Source of the DNA: Pseudomonadota bacterium
Lineage (GTDB): Bacteria; Pseudomonadota; Gammaproteobacteria; Burkholderiales; Thiobacillaceae
NCBI GenBank assembly: GCA_021821425.1
Contig: JAKACL010000144.1
Span: 1-7,509, forward strand
Direction: 5' to 3'
Length of the DNA stretch: 7,509 nucleotides
Both the position numbers and the translations under genes were made by a program. Positions 1 through 7,509 of this stretch are shown piece after piece. Below the pieces are notes generated by a model. That model was not told the DNA's origin and did no database searches. It was given only the letters and a program-made list of their open reading frames with translations. Numbering within the stretch: position 1 is the stretch's first letter; every line of letters starts with the position of its first letter.

Positions 1-6
1 GGAGAA
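1..6 (+). promoter_or_regulatory. Ribosome binding site of ccoO
   Basis: GGAGAA lies 6 bases before the ATG at 13 and fixes this ATG as the ccoO start. The window begins here, so anything further upstream (expected ccoN) cannot be seen. Confidence 0.7.
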
Positions 7-12
7 CAAGAA

Positions 13-618
13 ATGGCTTTCTCACATCAGACCATCGAAAAGAACACCGGCTGGCTCATCATTCTCACCATCCTCATCGTGAGCATCGGCGGCCTGGTCC
101 AGATCGTTCCGCTGTACTTCCAGCGCTACGTCACCGAACCGGTCGAGGGCTTGAAGCCCTACAGCGCGCTGGAACTTTCGGGCCGCGATCTCTACATCCG
201 CGAAGGCTGCGTCGGCTGCCACTCGCAGATGGTGCGTCCGTTCCGCGCCGAGACCGAGCGCTACGGGCACTACTCCGTGGCCGGTGAATACGTCTACGAC
301 CGCCCCTTCCTGTGGGGCTCCAAGCGCACCGGTCCGGACCTGATCCGCCTGTCCGGCCGCTACTCCGACGACTGGCACCGCGTGCACCTCTTGAACCCGC
401 GCGACGTGGTGCCCGAGTCCAACATGCCGGCCTATCCCTGGCTGCAGGAAAACCAGCTCAACACCGCCGACATCCAGGCCAAGATGCGCGCGCTCAAGGC
501 GCTCGGCCACCCCTACAGCGACGAGGAAATCAACAGCGCACCCGGCGAACTGGAAGGCAAAACCGAGATGGACGCCATGATCGCCTACCTGCAAAGCCTC
601 GGCCGCGCGATGAAGTGA
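13..618 (+). CDS. ccoO: cbb3-type cytochrome c oxidase subunit II (monohaem CcoO/FixO)
   Basis: Membrane-anchored c-type cytochrome subunit of the cbb3 oxidase; in the family it passes electrons from CcoP to the CcoN catalytic subunit, with its haem in the periplasm. The 201-residue protein has one N-terminal membrane helix (about residues 13-36), then a single haem-attachment motif CVGCH at 66-70 followed by SQMVRPFR, a hallmark of CcoO. The likely distal haem ligand is Met138 in SNMPAYPW. Length is normal for the family. The ATG at 13 follows a good ribosome binding site. The next gene, ccoQ, starts 8 bases after the stop, so the genes are co-transcribed. ccoN should lie immediately left of the window. 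Nothing is missing or broken. Confidence 0.97.
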   Translation: MAFSHQTIEKNTGWLIILTILIVSIGGLVQIVPLYFQRYVTEPVEGLKPYSALELSGRDLYIREGCVGCHSQMVRPFRAETERYGHYSVAGEYVYDRPFLWGSKRTGPDLIRLSGRYSDDWHRVHLLNPRDVVPESNMPAYPWLQENQLNTADIQAKMRALKALGHPYSDEEINSAPGELEGKTEMDAMIAYLQSLGRAMK

Positions 619-626
619 GGTGAACG

Positions 627-791
627 ATGGATACGAACAATCTCATCGGCAGCGTGGTAACGGTGGTGTTCTTCATCACCTTCCTCGGCATCGTATGGTG
701 GGCCTACGGCGGCAGCCGCAAGGCACGGTTTGAAGAAGACGCGCGGATTCCCTTCGAGGAAGCCGACGACCTCCCAATTGGAGACAAATAA
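627..791 (+). CDS. ccoQ: cbb3-type cytochrome c oxidase subunit IV (CcoQ/FixQ)
   Basis: Small non-haem subunit of the cbb3 oxidase; in studied species it stabilises the complex or the association of CcoP. The ATG at 627 opens a 54-residue frame ending TAA at 789-791. It has one membrane helix (about residues 6-27, ending IVWWAYGG), then a basic turn (SRKARF) and an acidic C-terminus (EEDARIPFEEADDLP), the usual CcoQ layout. The GTGAGGTGAA region over the ccoO stop probably serves as ribosome binding site. It sits between ccoO and ccoP, only 2 bases before the ccoP ATG, which suggests translational coupling. Position, length and topology make the call firm although the sequence is short. Confidence 0.9.
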   Translation: MDTNNLIGSVVTVVFFITFLGIVWWAYGGSRKARFEEDARIPFEEADDLPIGDK

Positions 792-793
792 TC

Positions 794-1792
794 ATGCAAG
801 AATTCGACACCCCCTTTTGGAGTTGGTACATCATCGTCCTGACCGTGGTCAGCCTGGTCGGCGTGGCACTGTTCCTGTTGTCGCAACGGACCCGGCGCCT
901 CGCCCCCGGCGAAAAGGCCGAGGAGATGGCGCACAAGTGGGACGGCGATCTGGTGGAACTGAACAACCCGCTGCCCAGCTGGTGGGTCAACCTGTTCTGG
1001 ATCACGCTGATCTTCAGCGCCGTGTACCTGGTGCTCTACCCCGGCCTCGGCAGTTTCAAGGGCGTGCTCAACTGGACTTCGTTTGGCGAGTATGACAAGG
1101 AAATCGAAACGGCCAAGGCCAAGTACGATCCGATCTTCAACCAGTTCATGGGCCAGCCCATCGAGCAAGTGGCAGCCAGCGCGGAAGCGCGCGACATGGG
1201 CCAGCGCCTGTTCCTGACCTACTGCGCGCAGTGCCACGGCTCCGACGCCGCCGGCGCCACCGGCTTCCCCAACCTGACCGACAAGGACTGGCTGTATGGC
1301 GGCGACGCCGAAACCATCAAGGCCAGCATCGCCAATGGCCGCATGGGCGTGATGCCTGCCCTGGGCGCAGCCTTGGGTCCGGACGGCACCAAGCAGGTTG
1401 CGAACTACGTGCTCTCGCTTTCCGGCGCGAACCATGACGCCGGCCAGGCGGCAGCGGGCAAGCCGCTGTTCGAGGCCAACTGCGCCGCTTGCCACATGCC
1501 CGACGGCACCGGCATGGCCGCCATGGGCGCGCCCAACCTGACCGACAAGGTCTGGCTGTACGGCGGTTCCGAAGGCGCCATCATGGAAGCCATCAACAAG
1601 GGCCGTGCCGGCAACATGCCCGCGCAACTGCAAGCTCTCGGCGATGCCAAGGTGCACCTCCTGGCTGCCTATGTCTGGGGGCTTGGCGGCGGCGTAGCCA
1701 TGCCGGCGCCGGCGCCTGAACCTGCAGCTGAAGCCGCAGCGCCCGCAACCGAGGAAACCCCTGCCGCGGAAGCAGCACCCGCAGCGCAGTAA
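794..1792 (+). CDS. ccoP: cbb3-type cytochrome c oxidase subunit III (dihaem CcoP/FixP)
   Basis: Dihaem cytochrome c subunit that receives electrons from soluble cytochromes and passes them towards CcoO and CcoN. The 332-residue protein has two predicted membrane helices (about 9-29 and 63-82) around a FixP N-terminal domain containing ELNNPLPSWW (55-64). Two periplasmic cytochrome c domains follow, with CAQCH at 144-148 and CAACH at 230-234; likely methionine ligands are Met187 (VMPA) and Met275 (NMPA). The two haem domains share the repeated motif PNLTDK-x-WLYGG (159-170 and 248-259). Residues 302-332 form a low-complexity Ala/Pro/Glu tail beyond the last haem helix, which is unusual. GGAG at 780-783 is 10 bases before the ATG. 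A GC-rich hairpin lies just after the stop. Confidence 0.97.
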   Translation: MQEFDTPFWSWYIIVLTVVSLVGVALFLLSQRTRRLAPGEKAEEMAHKWDGDLVELNNPLPSWWVNLFWITLIFSAVYLVLYPGLGSFKGVLNWTSFGEYDKEIETAKAKYDPIFNQFMGQPIEQVAASAEARDMGQRLFLTYCAQCHGSDAAGATGFPNLTDKDWLYGGDAETIKASIANGRMGVMPALGAALGPDGTKQVANYVLSLSGANHDAGQAAAGKPLFEANCAACHMPDGTGMAAMGAPNLTDKVWLYGGSEGAIMEAINKGRAGNMPAQLQALGDAKVHLLAAYVWGLGGGVAMPAPAPEPAAEAAAPATEETPAAEAAPAAQ

Positions 1793-1804
1793 GCAAGAAC
1801 CGCA

Positions 1805-1825
1805 GCCCGCCCCCAAGGGGCGGGC
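1805..1825 (+). terminator. GC-rich hairpin after ccoP (terminator-like, no T run)
   Basis: GCCCGCCCC (1805-1813) pairs perfectly with GGGGCGGGC (1817-1825) around a CAA loop. The 9-bp stem begins 12 bases after the ccoP stop. The following bases (ATGTGTGGTGG) contain no T run, so this is not a standard intrinsic terminator. It may act as a partial terminator or as a 3' stabiliser that sets ccoNOQP mRNA above ccoGH mRNA. Its structure is certain from sequence; its function is inferred. Confidence 0.6.
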
Positions 1826-1843
1826 ATGTGTGGTGGTGTCTTC

Positions 1844-1865
1844 CGTATCGTCGCGTTACGATACG
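1844..1865. repeat. 8-bp inverted repeat in front of ccoG (operator or RNA hairpin)
   Basis: CGTATCGT (1844-1851) and ACGATACG (1858-1865) are perfect reverse complements separated by 6 bases (CGCGTT). TT (1841-1842) and AA (1867-1868) would extend the symmetry after one mismatch. It ends 24 bases before the ccoG ATG. It does not match the FNR/ANR consensus TTGAT-N4-ATCAA. It could be a binding site for a dimeric regulator or a hairpin in the ccoG leader. Confidence 0.55.
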
Positions 1866-1889
1866 AAAGCCCCTACAACGCTAGCGAAT

Positions 1890-3314
1890 ATGGAATCCGG
1901 CAACACCCACTCCAGCCCCCCCGATGTACGCAGCGAAATGGAGGAATCGCTCTATGCGGTTCGCCAGAAAATCCAGCCGCGCGCCGTGCATGGCTGGTTC
2001 GCAAACTGGCGCGTGGCGCTGGTGTTGCTCACCCAGCTGGTTTACTACGGACTGCCCTGGCTGAGATGGGACGGCCACCAGGCCGTGCTGTTCGACCTGG
2101 CCGCGCGCAAGTTCTACATCTTCGGCCTCACCCTGTGGCCGCAGGATTTCATCTGGCTCACCGGCCTGCTGGTCATTTCCGCGCTTTCCCTGTTCCTGTT
2201 CACGGCCGTGGCCGGCCGCCTGTGGTGCGGTTTCGCCTGCCCGCAAACCGTGTACACGGAAATCTTCATGTGGATCGAGGAATGGGTCGAAGGCAACCAC
2301 CTTACACGCAAGAAGCTCGACACCCTGCCCTGGAACCTCGAGAAACTGCGCAAGCGCGGCCTCAAGCACGTTCTATGGTTCCTGCTCGCATTCTGGACCG
2401 GCTTCACCTTCGTCGGCTACTTCACGCCCATCACCACGCTGTGGCGCGAGCTGATCGCTTTCAATACCGGCGGCTGGGAAACCTTCTGGATCTTCTTCTA
2501 CGCCTTCGCCACCTGGGGCAATGCCGGCTTCATGCGCGAGCAGGTGTGCAAGTACATGTGCCCGTACGCACGCTTCCAGAGCGTGATGTTCGACCCGGAC
2601 ACGCTCATCATCAGCTATGACCCGAGCATGGGCGAGCCGCGCGGCCCGCGCAGCAAGAAAGCCGACTACAAGGCACAGGGGCTGGGCACCTGCGTGGACT
2701 GCAATATCTGCGTGCAGGTCTGTCCGGTCGGCATCGACATCCGCAAGGGCTTACAGTATGAGTGCATCGGCTGCGCCGCCTGCATCGACGGCTGCGACCA
2801 GGTCATGGAAAAAATGGGTTACCCCAAGGGGCTCATCCGCTACACCACGGAGAACGCGCTCAAGGGAAAATATCCCGACACCGGCATCCTCTCGCATGTA
2901 TTCCGTCCGCGCGTACTGGTGTACAGCGCCATCCTGCTGGTCATCATCGGCGCCTTCCTGGTGACCCTCGCCAATCGCGTGCCGCTGCGGGTCGAAGTCA
3001 TCCGCGACCGCCTAACCCTATCGCGCACCAACGACGAAGGCCGGCTGGAAAACCTCTACACCCTGCAGATCCTCAACATGGAAAACCGCCCGCATCGCTA
3101 CAAGCTCAGCGCCAGCGGCGCTGAAGACATTCACGTGACGGTGGATGACAAGCTGCTTCAGGTCGGGGCGCAGGACACCGCGCAGATTCCCATTCGCCTT
3201 GAGGTCGAGCCCGACGAGCTCAAGGGGCCGTCCACTACGATCATGATTCGCGTCCAGTCTGAAGACGATCCCGAGCTGGTGCGCGAGGTCAAATCCAGTT
3301 TCCTCAGGAGATAA
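1890..3314 (+). CDS. ccoG: CcoG/FixG/RdxA-type membrane polyferredoxin, cbb3 oxidase accessory protein
   Basis: Membrane iron-sulfur protein of the CcoG family, needed for cbb3 biogenesis; in Rhodobacter it has been linked to cupric reductase activity that supplies Cu(I) to the oxidase. From the ATG at 1890 it has 474 residues. Membrane helices are predicted near 40-58, 84-106, 160-180, 195-213 and 341-360. WCGFACPQT (112-120) and CKYMCPY (220-226) carry conserved Cys pairs. Two 4Fe-4S motifs follow: Cys268/271/274/278 and Cys292/295/298/302. The C-terminal 95 residues are the FixG immunoglobulin-like periplasmic domain. The start is uncertain because no clear ribosome binding site precedes 1890; the frame is also open from GTG 1830, and ATG 1938 is another option. 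The gene is followed after 2 bases by ccoH. Confidence 0.95.
   Translation: MESGNTHSSPPDVRSEMEESLYAVRQKIQPRAVHGWFANWRVALVLLTQLVYYGLPWLRWDGHQAVLFDLAARKFYIFGLTLWPQDFIWLTGLLVISALSLFLFTAVAGRLWCGFACPQTVYTEIFMWIEEWVEGNHLTRKKLDTLPWNLEKLRKRGLKHVLWFLLAFWTGFTFVGYFTPITTLWRELIAFNTGGWETFWIFFYAFATWGNAGFMREQVCKYMCPYARFQSVMFDPDTLIISYDPSMGEPRGPRSKKADYKAQGLGTCVDCNICVQVCPVGIDIRKGLQYECIGCAACIDGCDQVMEKMGYPKGLIRYTTENALKGKYPDTGILSHVFRPRVLVYSAILLVIIGAFLVTLANRVPLRVEVIRDRLTLSRTNDEGRLENLYTLQILNMENRPHRYKLSASGAEDIHVTVDDKLLQVGAQDTAQIPIRLEVEPDELKGPSTTIMIRVQSEDDPELVREVKSSFLRR
3306..3310 (+). promoter_or_regulatory. Ribosome binding site of ccoH inside the end of ccoG
   Basis: AGGAG lies 6 bases before the ATG at 3317 and within the last codons of ccoG (stop 3312-3314). 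It fixes the ccoH start and suggests translational coupling with ccoG. Confidence 0.7.
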
Positions 3315-3316
3315 GC

Positions 3317-3811
3317 ATGAACACGCATGCGCATACTTCCAGGCCCTGGTTCAAGGAACCGTGGCCCTGGCTTTTGGCCATCATGCCGCTGACTGCCGTC
3401 GTCGCCGGCGGATTCACGGTCTGGTTCGCAATCGCCTCCAACGACGGCCTGGTGGTCGACGACTATTACAAGCAGGGCAAGGCCATCAACCAGACCAAGG
3501 CGCGCGACCGCCAGGCGCAGGCGCTGGGCATCCGCGCCCAGATGCTGCCCCAGGGATCGAACCTGCAGATGCAACTGGAGGGCCGCATGCCCGCCCCGCC
3601 CGGGCAGCTCACGCTGAAGATCATGCACCCGACCCGCATCGGCGACGACCATGAGGTCCCGCTGAACTGGGATGGCGCCGCCTACACGGGGCAGCTTCCG
3701 CAGCTCACCGGCGCCCATTACAGAGTCCAGCTTACGCCGGAAGTCGGAGAATGGCGCCTGACCGGAGTCTGGGTTACCGGCAAAGCCGTGACATTGGACC
3801 CGCAACTATAG
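3317..3811 (+). CDS. ccoH: FixH/CcoH family cbb3 oxidase assembly protein
   Basis: Small membrane protein required for assembly and stability of cbb3 oxidase in species where it was studied. The 164-residue protein begins with a short polar segment containing RPWFKEPWPW (9-18), typical of FixH, then one membrane helix (about 18-40). Directly after the helix is the family signature VVDDYYKQGKAIN (46-58). The rest is a beta-rich periplasmic domain that includes LTLKIMHPTR (98-107) and ends WRLTGVW-V near 146-153. Length and domain order are standard. It begins 2 bases after ccoG. The downstream small gene begins 35 bases after the stop with its own strong ribosome binding site and no terminator between, so the transcript probably continues. 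Confidence 0.95.
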   Translation: MNTHAHTSRPWFKEPWPWLLAIMPLTAVVAGGFTVWFAIASNDGLVVDDYYKQGKAINQTKARDRQAQALGIRAQMLPQGSNLQMQLEGRMPAPPGQLTLKIMHPTRIGDDHEVPLNWDGAAYTGQLPQLTGAHYRVQLTPEVGEWRLTGVWVTGKAVTLDPQL

Positions 3812-3833
3812 ACAACTAACGTTTTCACAACCC

Positions 3834-3840
3834 GAGGGAG
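3834..3840 (+). promoter_or_regulatory. Ribosome binding site of the 43-residue membrane peptide gene
   Basis: GAGGGAG lies 6 bases before the ATG at 3847. This strong signal is the main nucleotide-level evidence that the very short downstream frame is translated. Confidence 0.75.
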
Positions 3841-3846
3841 ACCATC

Positions 3847-3978
3847 ATGGATATAGTCCTGAAAGAACTGTTCAGCACCGACATCGGCCTGCTCAGCCTG
3901 TTCACCATTCTCTTCATCATCGGCATGGGCATCTGGTTTTCCGTCTGGTTCAGGCGCAAAATGGATCGCGACGAATAA
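3847..3978 (+). CDS. 43-residue single-pass membrane peptide, DUF3149-like
   Basis: The ATG at 3847 opens a frame of 43 residues ending TAA at 3976-3978. An amphipathic start (MDIVLKELFSTDIGLLS) leads into one membrane helix (about 14-35), followed by a strongly charged end (FRRKMDRDE). The TDIGLLSL segment and overall size resemble DUF3149 (Pfam), a family of roughly 40-residue bacterial peptides of unknown function; this is from memory, not a search. It does not look like CcoS, whose usual LDG/DD tail is absent. The strong ribosome binding site, position inside the oxidase operon and positive-inside pattern support a real gene. By analogy with CcoQ it may be an oxidase-associated peptide, which is inference only. 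Confidence 0.8.
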   Translation: MDIVLKELFSTDIGLLSLFTILFIIGMGIWFSVWFRRKMDRDE

Positions 3979-4003
3979 GCAGTCTCGACGAACATTGCCC
4001 TGG

Positions 4004-4018
4004 AGGGGGAGGAGGAAA
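4004..4018 (+). promoter_or_regulatory. Purine-rich, extended ribosome binding site
   Basis: An unbroken G/A tract containing two Shine-Dalgarno-like cores (GGAGG at 4002-4006 and GGAGGA at 4011-4016) ends just before the ATG at 4020. The core nearest the start is very close to consensus and fixes this start codon. Confidence 0.7.
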
Positions 4019-4019
4019 G

Positions 4020-4322
4020 ATGCTGAAGCGCCTGATCACCGTACTCTGGCCGTCGTTTCTTATCGCCGGGCTGGCCGATGTATTGTTCTTCGTGCTGTTC
4101 GACCCCTCGCAATTCCTGTATCAGGAAGAACCGGTGTTCGCCAGCCGGATCTCAGCCTACACCGTCGGCTTCTTCCTGTTCTGGCTGATGGGCATCGGCT
4201 CATCGGCGCTCACCTGCTACTTCCAGCGCAGCGCGGACGAAATCAACCGCTGCCCCCTCCTCCCCTCCGAACGTCCGGCAGATTGCCCCAAGCGCGAAGA
4301 AGGATGCGTCGACTGCAAATAA
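4020..4322 (+). CDS. Uncharacterised two-helix membrane protein with cysteine-rich tail
   Basis: I do not recognise a named family, though similar proteins occur near cbb3 genes in betaproteobacteria as far as I recall. It has 100 residues: a membrane helix at about 6-27, a short loop (DPSQFLYQEEPVFASR), a second helix at about 46-66, and a polar tail. Cys66 lies at the end of helix two; the tail holds Cys78, Cys89, Cys96 and Cys99, the last two as CVDC two residues from the end. Four tail cysteines spaced C-x10-C-x6-C-x2-C could bind a metal or form disulfides. Last gene of the oxidase operon, before a strong terminator, with an excellent ribosome binding site. A role in metal delivery or oxidase maturation is only a hypothesis. 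Confidence 0.85.
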   Translation: MLKRLITVLWPSFLIAGLADVLFFVLFDPSQFLYQEEPVFASRISAYTVGFFLFWLMGIGSSALTCYFQRSADEINRCPLLPSERPADCPKREEGCVDCK

Positions 4323-4332
4323 GCTGTTTTCC

Positions 4333-4374
4333 ATGCAATAAAAAAGCCCGCAGATGCGGGCTTTTTTATTGCAT
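4333..4374. terminator. Bidirectional intrinsic terminator between convergent operons
   Basis: A perfect 19-bp inverted repeat (4333-4351 with 4356-4374) surrounds the 4-base loop AGAT. The GC core GCCCGC/GCGGGC is flanked by six A on the left and six T on the right, so each strand presents a GC stem followed by a T run. It therefore terminates the plus-strand oxidase operon (stop at 4322) and the minus-strand DUF302 gene (stop at 4384). Confidence 0.95.
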
Positions 4375-4383
4375 GTCTTCGCT

Positions 4384-4779
4384 TCAGCCGGCCAAACTGT
4401 CCTTGACCCGCATCAGCCGCGCGCGCGCTTCCGTGGCGACGCCGTGCACGGCAGTATTGCTCACCAGCTTGACCATGATGCCGGGGTCCAGGAAGGATAC
4501 GGTGATGCTGCCGTCGGCTTCCTCGCGCACCACCACGTTGCAGGGCAGCAGCATGCCGACATCGGGCTCGGCGCTGATGGCCTGGTGCGCCAGCGGCGGG
4601 TTGCAGGCGCCGAGAATGCGGTAGGGGCGGCCATCGACGTTGAGCTTGGCCTTCATGGTGGCCTGCACGTCGATGTCGGTCAGCACACCGAAACCCTCAG
4701 TCTTGAGAGCCGCGGTGACTTTTTCCACGGCCGCGTCGAAGGGGCCGCTGATCTTGGTTTCGAATCCGTATTCGCTCAT
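4384..4779 (-). CDS. DUF302 domain protein
   Basis: A 131-residue soluble protein that looks like a single DUF302 domain across its whole length. Visible family features are the N-terminal [17 protein letters not shown] strand-helix (4-20), [14 protein letters not shown] (25-38), the [15 protein letters not shown] segment (54-68) and the LLPCNVVV strand (77-84). Cys59 and Cys80 are the only cysteines. There is no signal peptide or membrane helix. The biochemical role of DUF302 is not established; family members are often found near sulfur, redox or metal genes. A GGAG on the minus strand (4787-4790) lies 7 bases before the ATG. The gene converges on the oxidase operon and shares its terminator. 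Confidence 0.9.
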   Translation of the reverse strand: MSEYGFETKISGPFDAAVEKVTAALKTEGFGVLTDIDVQATMKAKLNVDGRPYRILGACNPPLAHQAISAEPDVGMLLPCNVVVREEADGSITVSFLDPGIMVKLVSNTAVHGVATEARARLMRVKDSLAG

Positions 4780-4814
4780 GGTGTTACTCCGGTTAAGGCT
4801 GTTTGAATGATGCT

Positions 4815-4841
4815 ATTTTACCTGGGCCACGCACTTCTCAA
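4815..4841 (-). promoter_or_regulatory. Weak sigma70-like promoter candidate for the DUF302 gene
   Basis: On the minus strand TTGAGA (4836-4841) and TAAAAT (4815-4820) resemble -35 and -10 boxes, separated by 15 bases, shorter than the usual 16-18. The -35 would overlap the stop of the upstream coiled-coil gene and transcription would start about 30 bases before the DUF302 ATG. The DUF302 gene could equally be read from upstream. Confidence 0.3.
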
Positions 4842-5401
4842 GGCACGATGAGCCTGAGCGCCTTGTAATTGTCGTGATACAGGCTGAGTTCGTCGCCCGA
4901 AGTGAATTTCCAGCCGTCGTTGTGTCCGAAAGCCAGGTCGTCGCCGGGCGCGATCTCGATCTGGAATCGCCTGACGGTGGAGAGCGTGGGGTTGCGCGCA
5001 GTCATCACCAGGGTCAGGTAGTGGGTGGAAGTGTTCTCGATGACGGCCACCAGGCCGATGCCCAGATAGGATTTGCGAAAGCCGATCATCACCGGCAACT
5101 CGGGCTTGCCTGATTCTGCCTGGGCCGGGTCCTTGGCATTGAGCGCCTGGCTCAGGCGGCGGATTTCGCGTTCGACCTCGGCGGCACGGGCGCGGCTCTC
5201 TGCCAGATAGGACTCCACCCGCTGCTTGTCTTCTTTTTCCTTGGCAAGCTGGATCTTCGCATCCTGCAGGTTGTAGCTCAGCATGAAGGCGAACAGAATC
5301 GCGCCGCCCGCCAGCACCAGCAGAAGAATATTGGCGATGAGCGAAAGCAGGAACCATTTTCTGGCTACCTGCTGTGGTTTCTGAGCTTCTTCCATCGGCA
5401 T
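4838..5401 (-). CDS. Uncharacterised single-pass membrane protein with coiled coil
   Basis: I do not recognise a named family. From the ATG at 5401 it has 187 residues: a short cytoplasmic N-terminus, one long membrane helix (about 17-43, WFLLSLIANILLLVLAGG), a charged heptad-like helix (about 46-88, rich in K, E, R, A), a linker, and a beta-rich C-terminal domain (101-187) with ENTSTHYLTLVMTARNP in its middle. The C-terminal domain is probably outside the membrane in the periplasm. A minus-strand GGAG lies 4 bases before this ATG and 10 bases before a second ATG at 5395; the frame is also open from TTG 5452. It follows ppc by 51 bases with no terminator seen, so the two may be co-transcribed. 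No function can be assigned. Confidence 0.8.
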   Translation of the reverse strand: MPMEEAQKPQQVARKWFLLSLIANILLLVLAGGAILFAFMLSYNLQDAKIQLAKEKEDKQRVESYLAESRARAAEVEREIRRLSQALNAKDPAQAESGKPELPVMIGFRKSYLGIGLVAVIENTSTHYLTLVMTARNPTLSTVRRFQIEIAPGDDLAFGHNDGWKFTSGDELSLYHDNYKALRLIVP

Positions 5402-5452
5402 TCGACTCCACTTATTCCGAAGCGTTCGACCAGGAAGCGCTTTACGGCGCAA

Positions 5453-7509
<2,057 letters not shown>

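Noticed and set aside
22..594. 190-residue open frame opposite ccoO
   Set aside because: Shadow of a conserved cytochrome gene in GC-rich DNA, without family resemblance.
704..1816. 370-residue open frame on the minus strand opposite ccoP
   Set aside because: It lies fully antisense to a well-supported ccoP, has a low-complexity Arg/Gly/His/Ala composition typical of high-GC shadow frames, and shows no recognisable domain.
1834..1862. Possible sigma70 promoter for ccoG with TACGAT as -10
   Set aside because: The -10 matches four of six bases but no acceptable -35 is present at the right distance.
1826..2620. 264-residue plus-strand frame overlapping ccoG in another phase
   Set aside because: It overlaps the conserved CcoG membrane and cysteine motifs, is rich in Arg/His/Pro and has no ribosome binding site.
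5418..5442. Short palindromes (CGAA-GCG-TTCG and AAGCGCTT) between ppc and the coiled-coil gene
   Set aside because: Stems of only 4 bp and no T run; not enough for a terminator or operator call.

Overview
This 7.5 kb window is high-GC bacterial DNA without any sign of mobile elements, CRISPR arrays, rRNA or tRNA genes. Gene order and protein sequences fit a betaproteobacterium (a Nitrosomonadales or Rhodocyclales type is my inference, not proven). No stretch longer than 300 bases lacks a gene; the longest gap is about 100 bases.

Left part, plus strand (1-4322): the 3' part of a cbb3-type (C-family) cytochrome c oxidase locus. The catalytic subunit gene ccoN should lie just left of the window. 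In order come ccoO (monohaem subunit), ccoQ (54-residue membrane peptide, 627-791), ccoP (dihaem subunit), a GC-rich hairpin plus a second inverted repeat, ccoG (membrane polyferredoxin), ccoH (assembly factor), a 43-residue DUF3149-like membrane peptide (3847-3978) and a 100-residue two-helix membrane protein with a cysteine-rich tail (4020-4322). Together they encode a high-affinity terminal oxidase for low-oxygen respiration and part of its assembly machinery. The usual next genes ccoI (copper ATPase) and ccoS are not here; two small membrane proteins occupy that place.

Middle (4333-4374): a perfect 19-bp hairpin with A and T runs on its two sides, a bidirectional terminator between the oxidase operon and the convergent minus-strand genes.

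Right part, minus strand (4384-7509): reading leftward, the C-terminal three quarters of phosphoenolpyruvate carboxylase (ppc, cut by the right edge), then an uncharacterised single-pass coiled-coil membrane protein, then a DUF302 protein. ppc supplies oxaloacetate (anaplerosis) and keeps the residues known in E. coli for catalysis and aspartate feedback inhibition.

Most of the window is recognisable core metabolism. The parts least explained are the two-hairpin ccoP-ccoG spacer, the small membrane proteins at the end of the oxidase operon, and the coiled-coil protein behind ppc. I see no clear evidence of a wholly new system.
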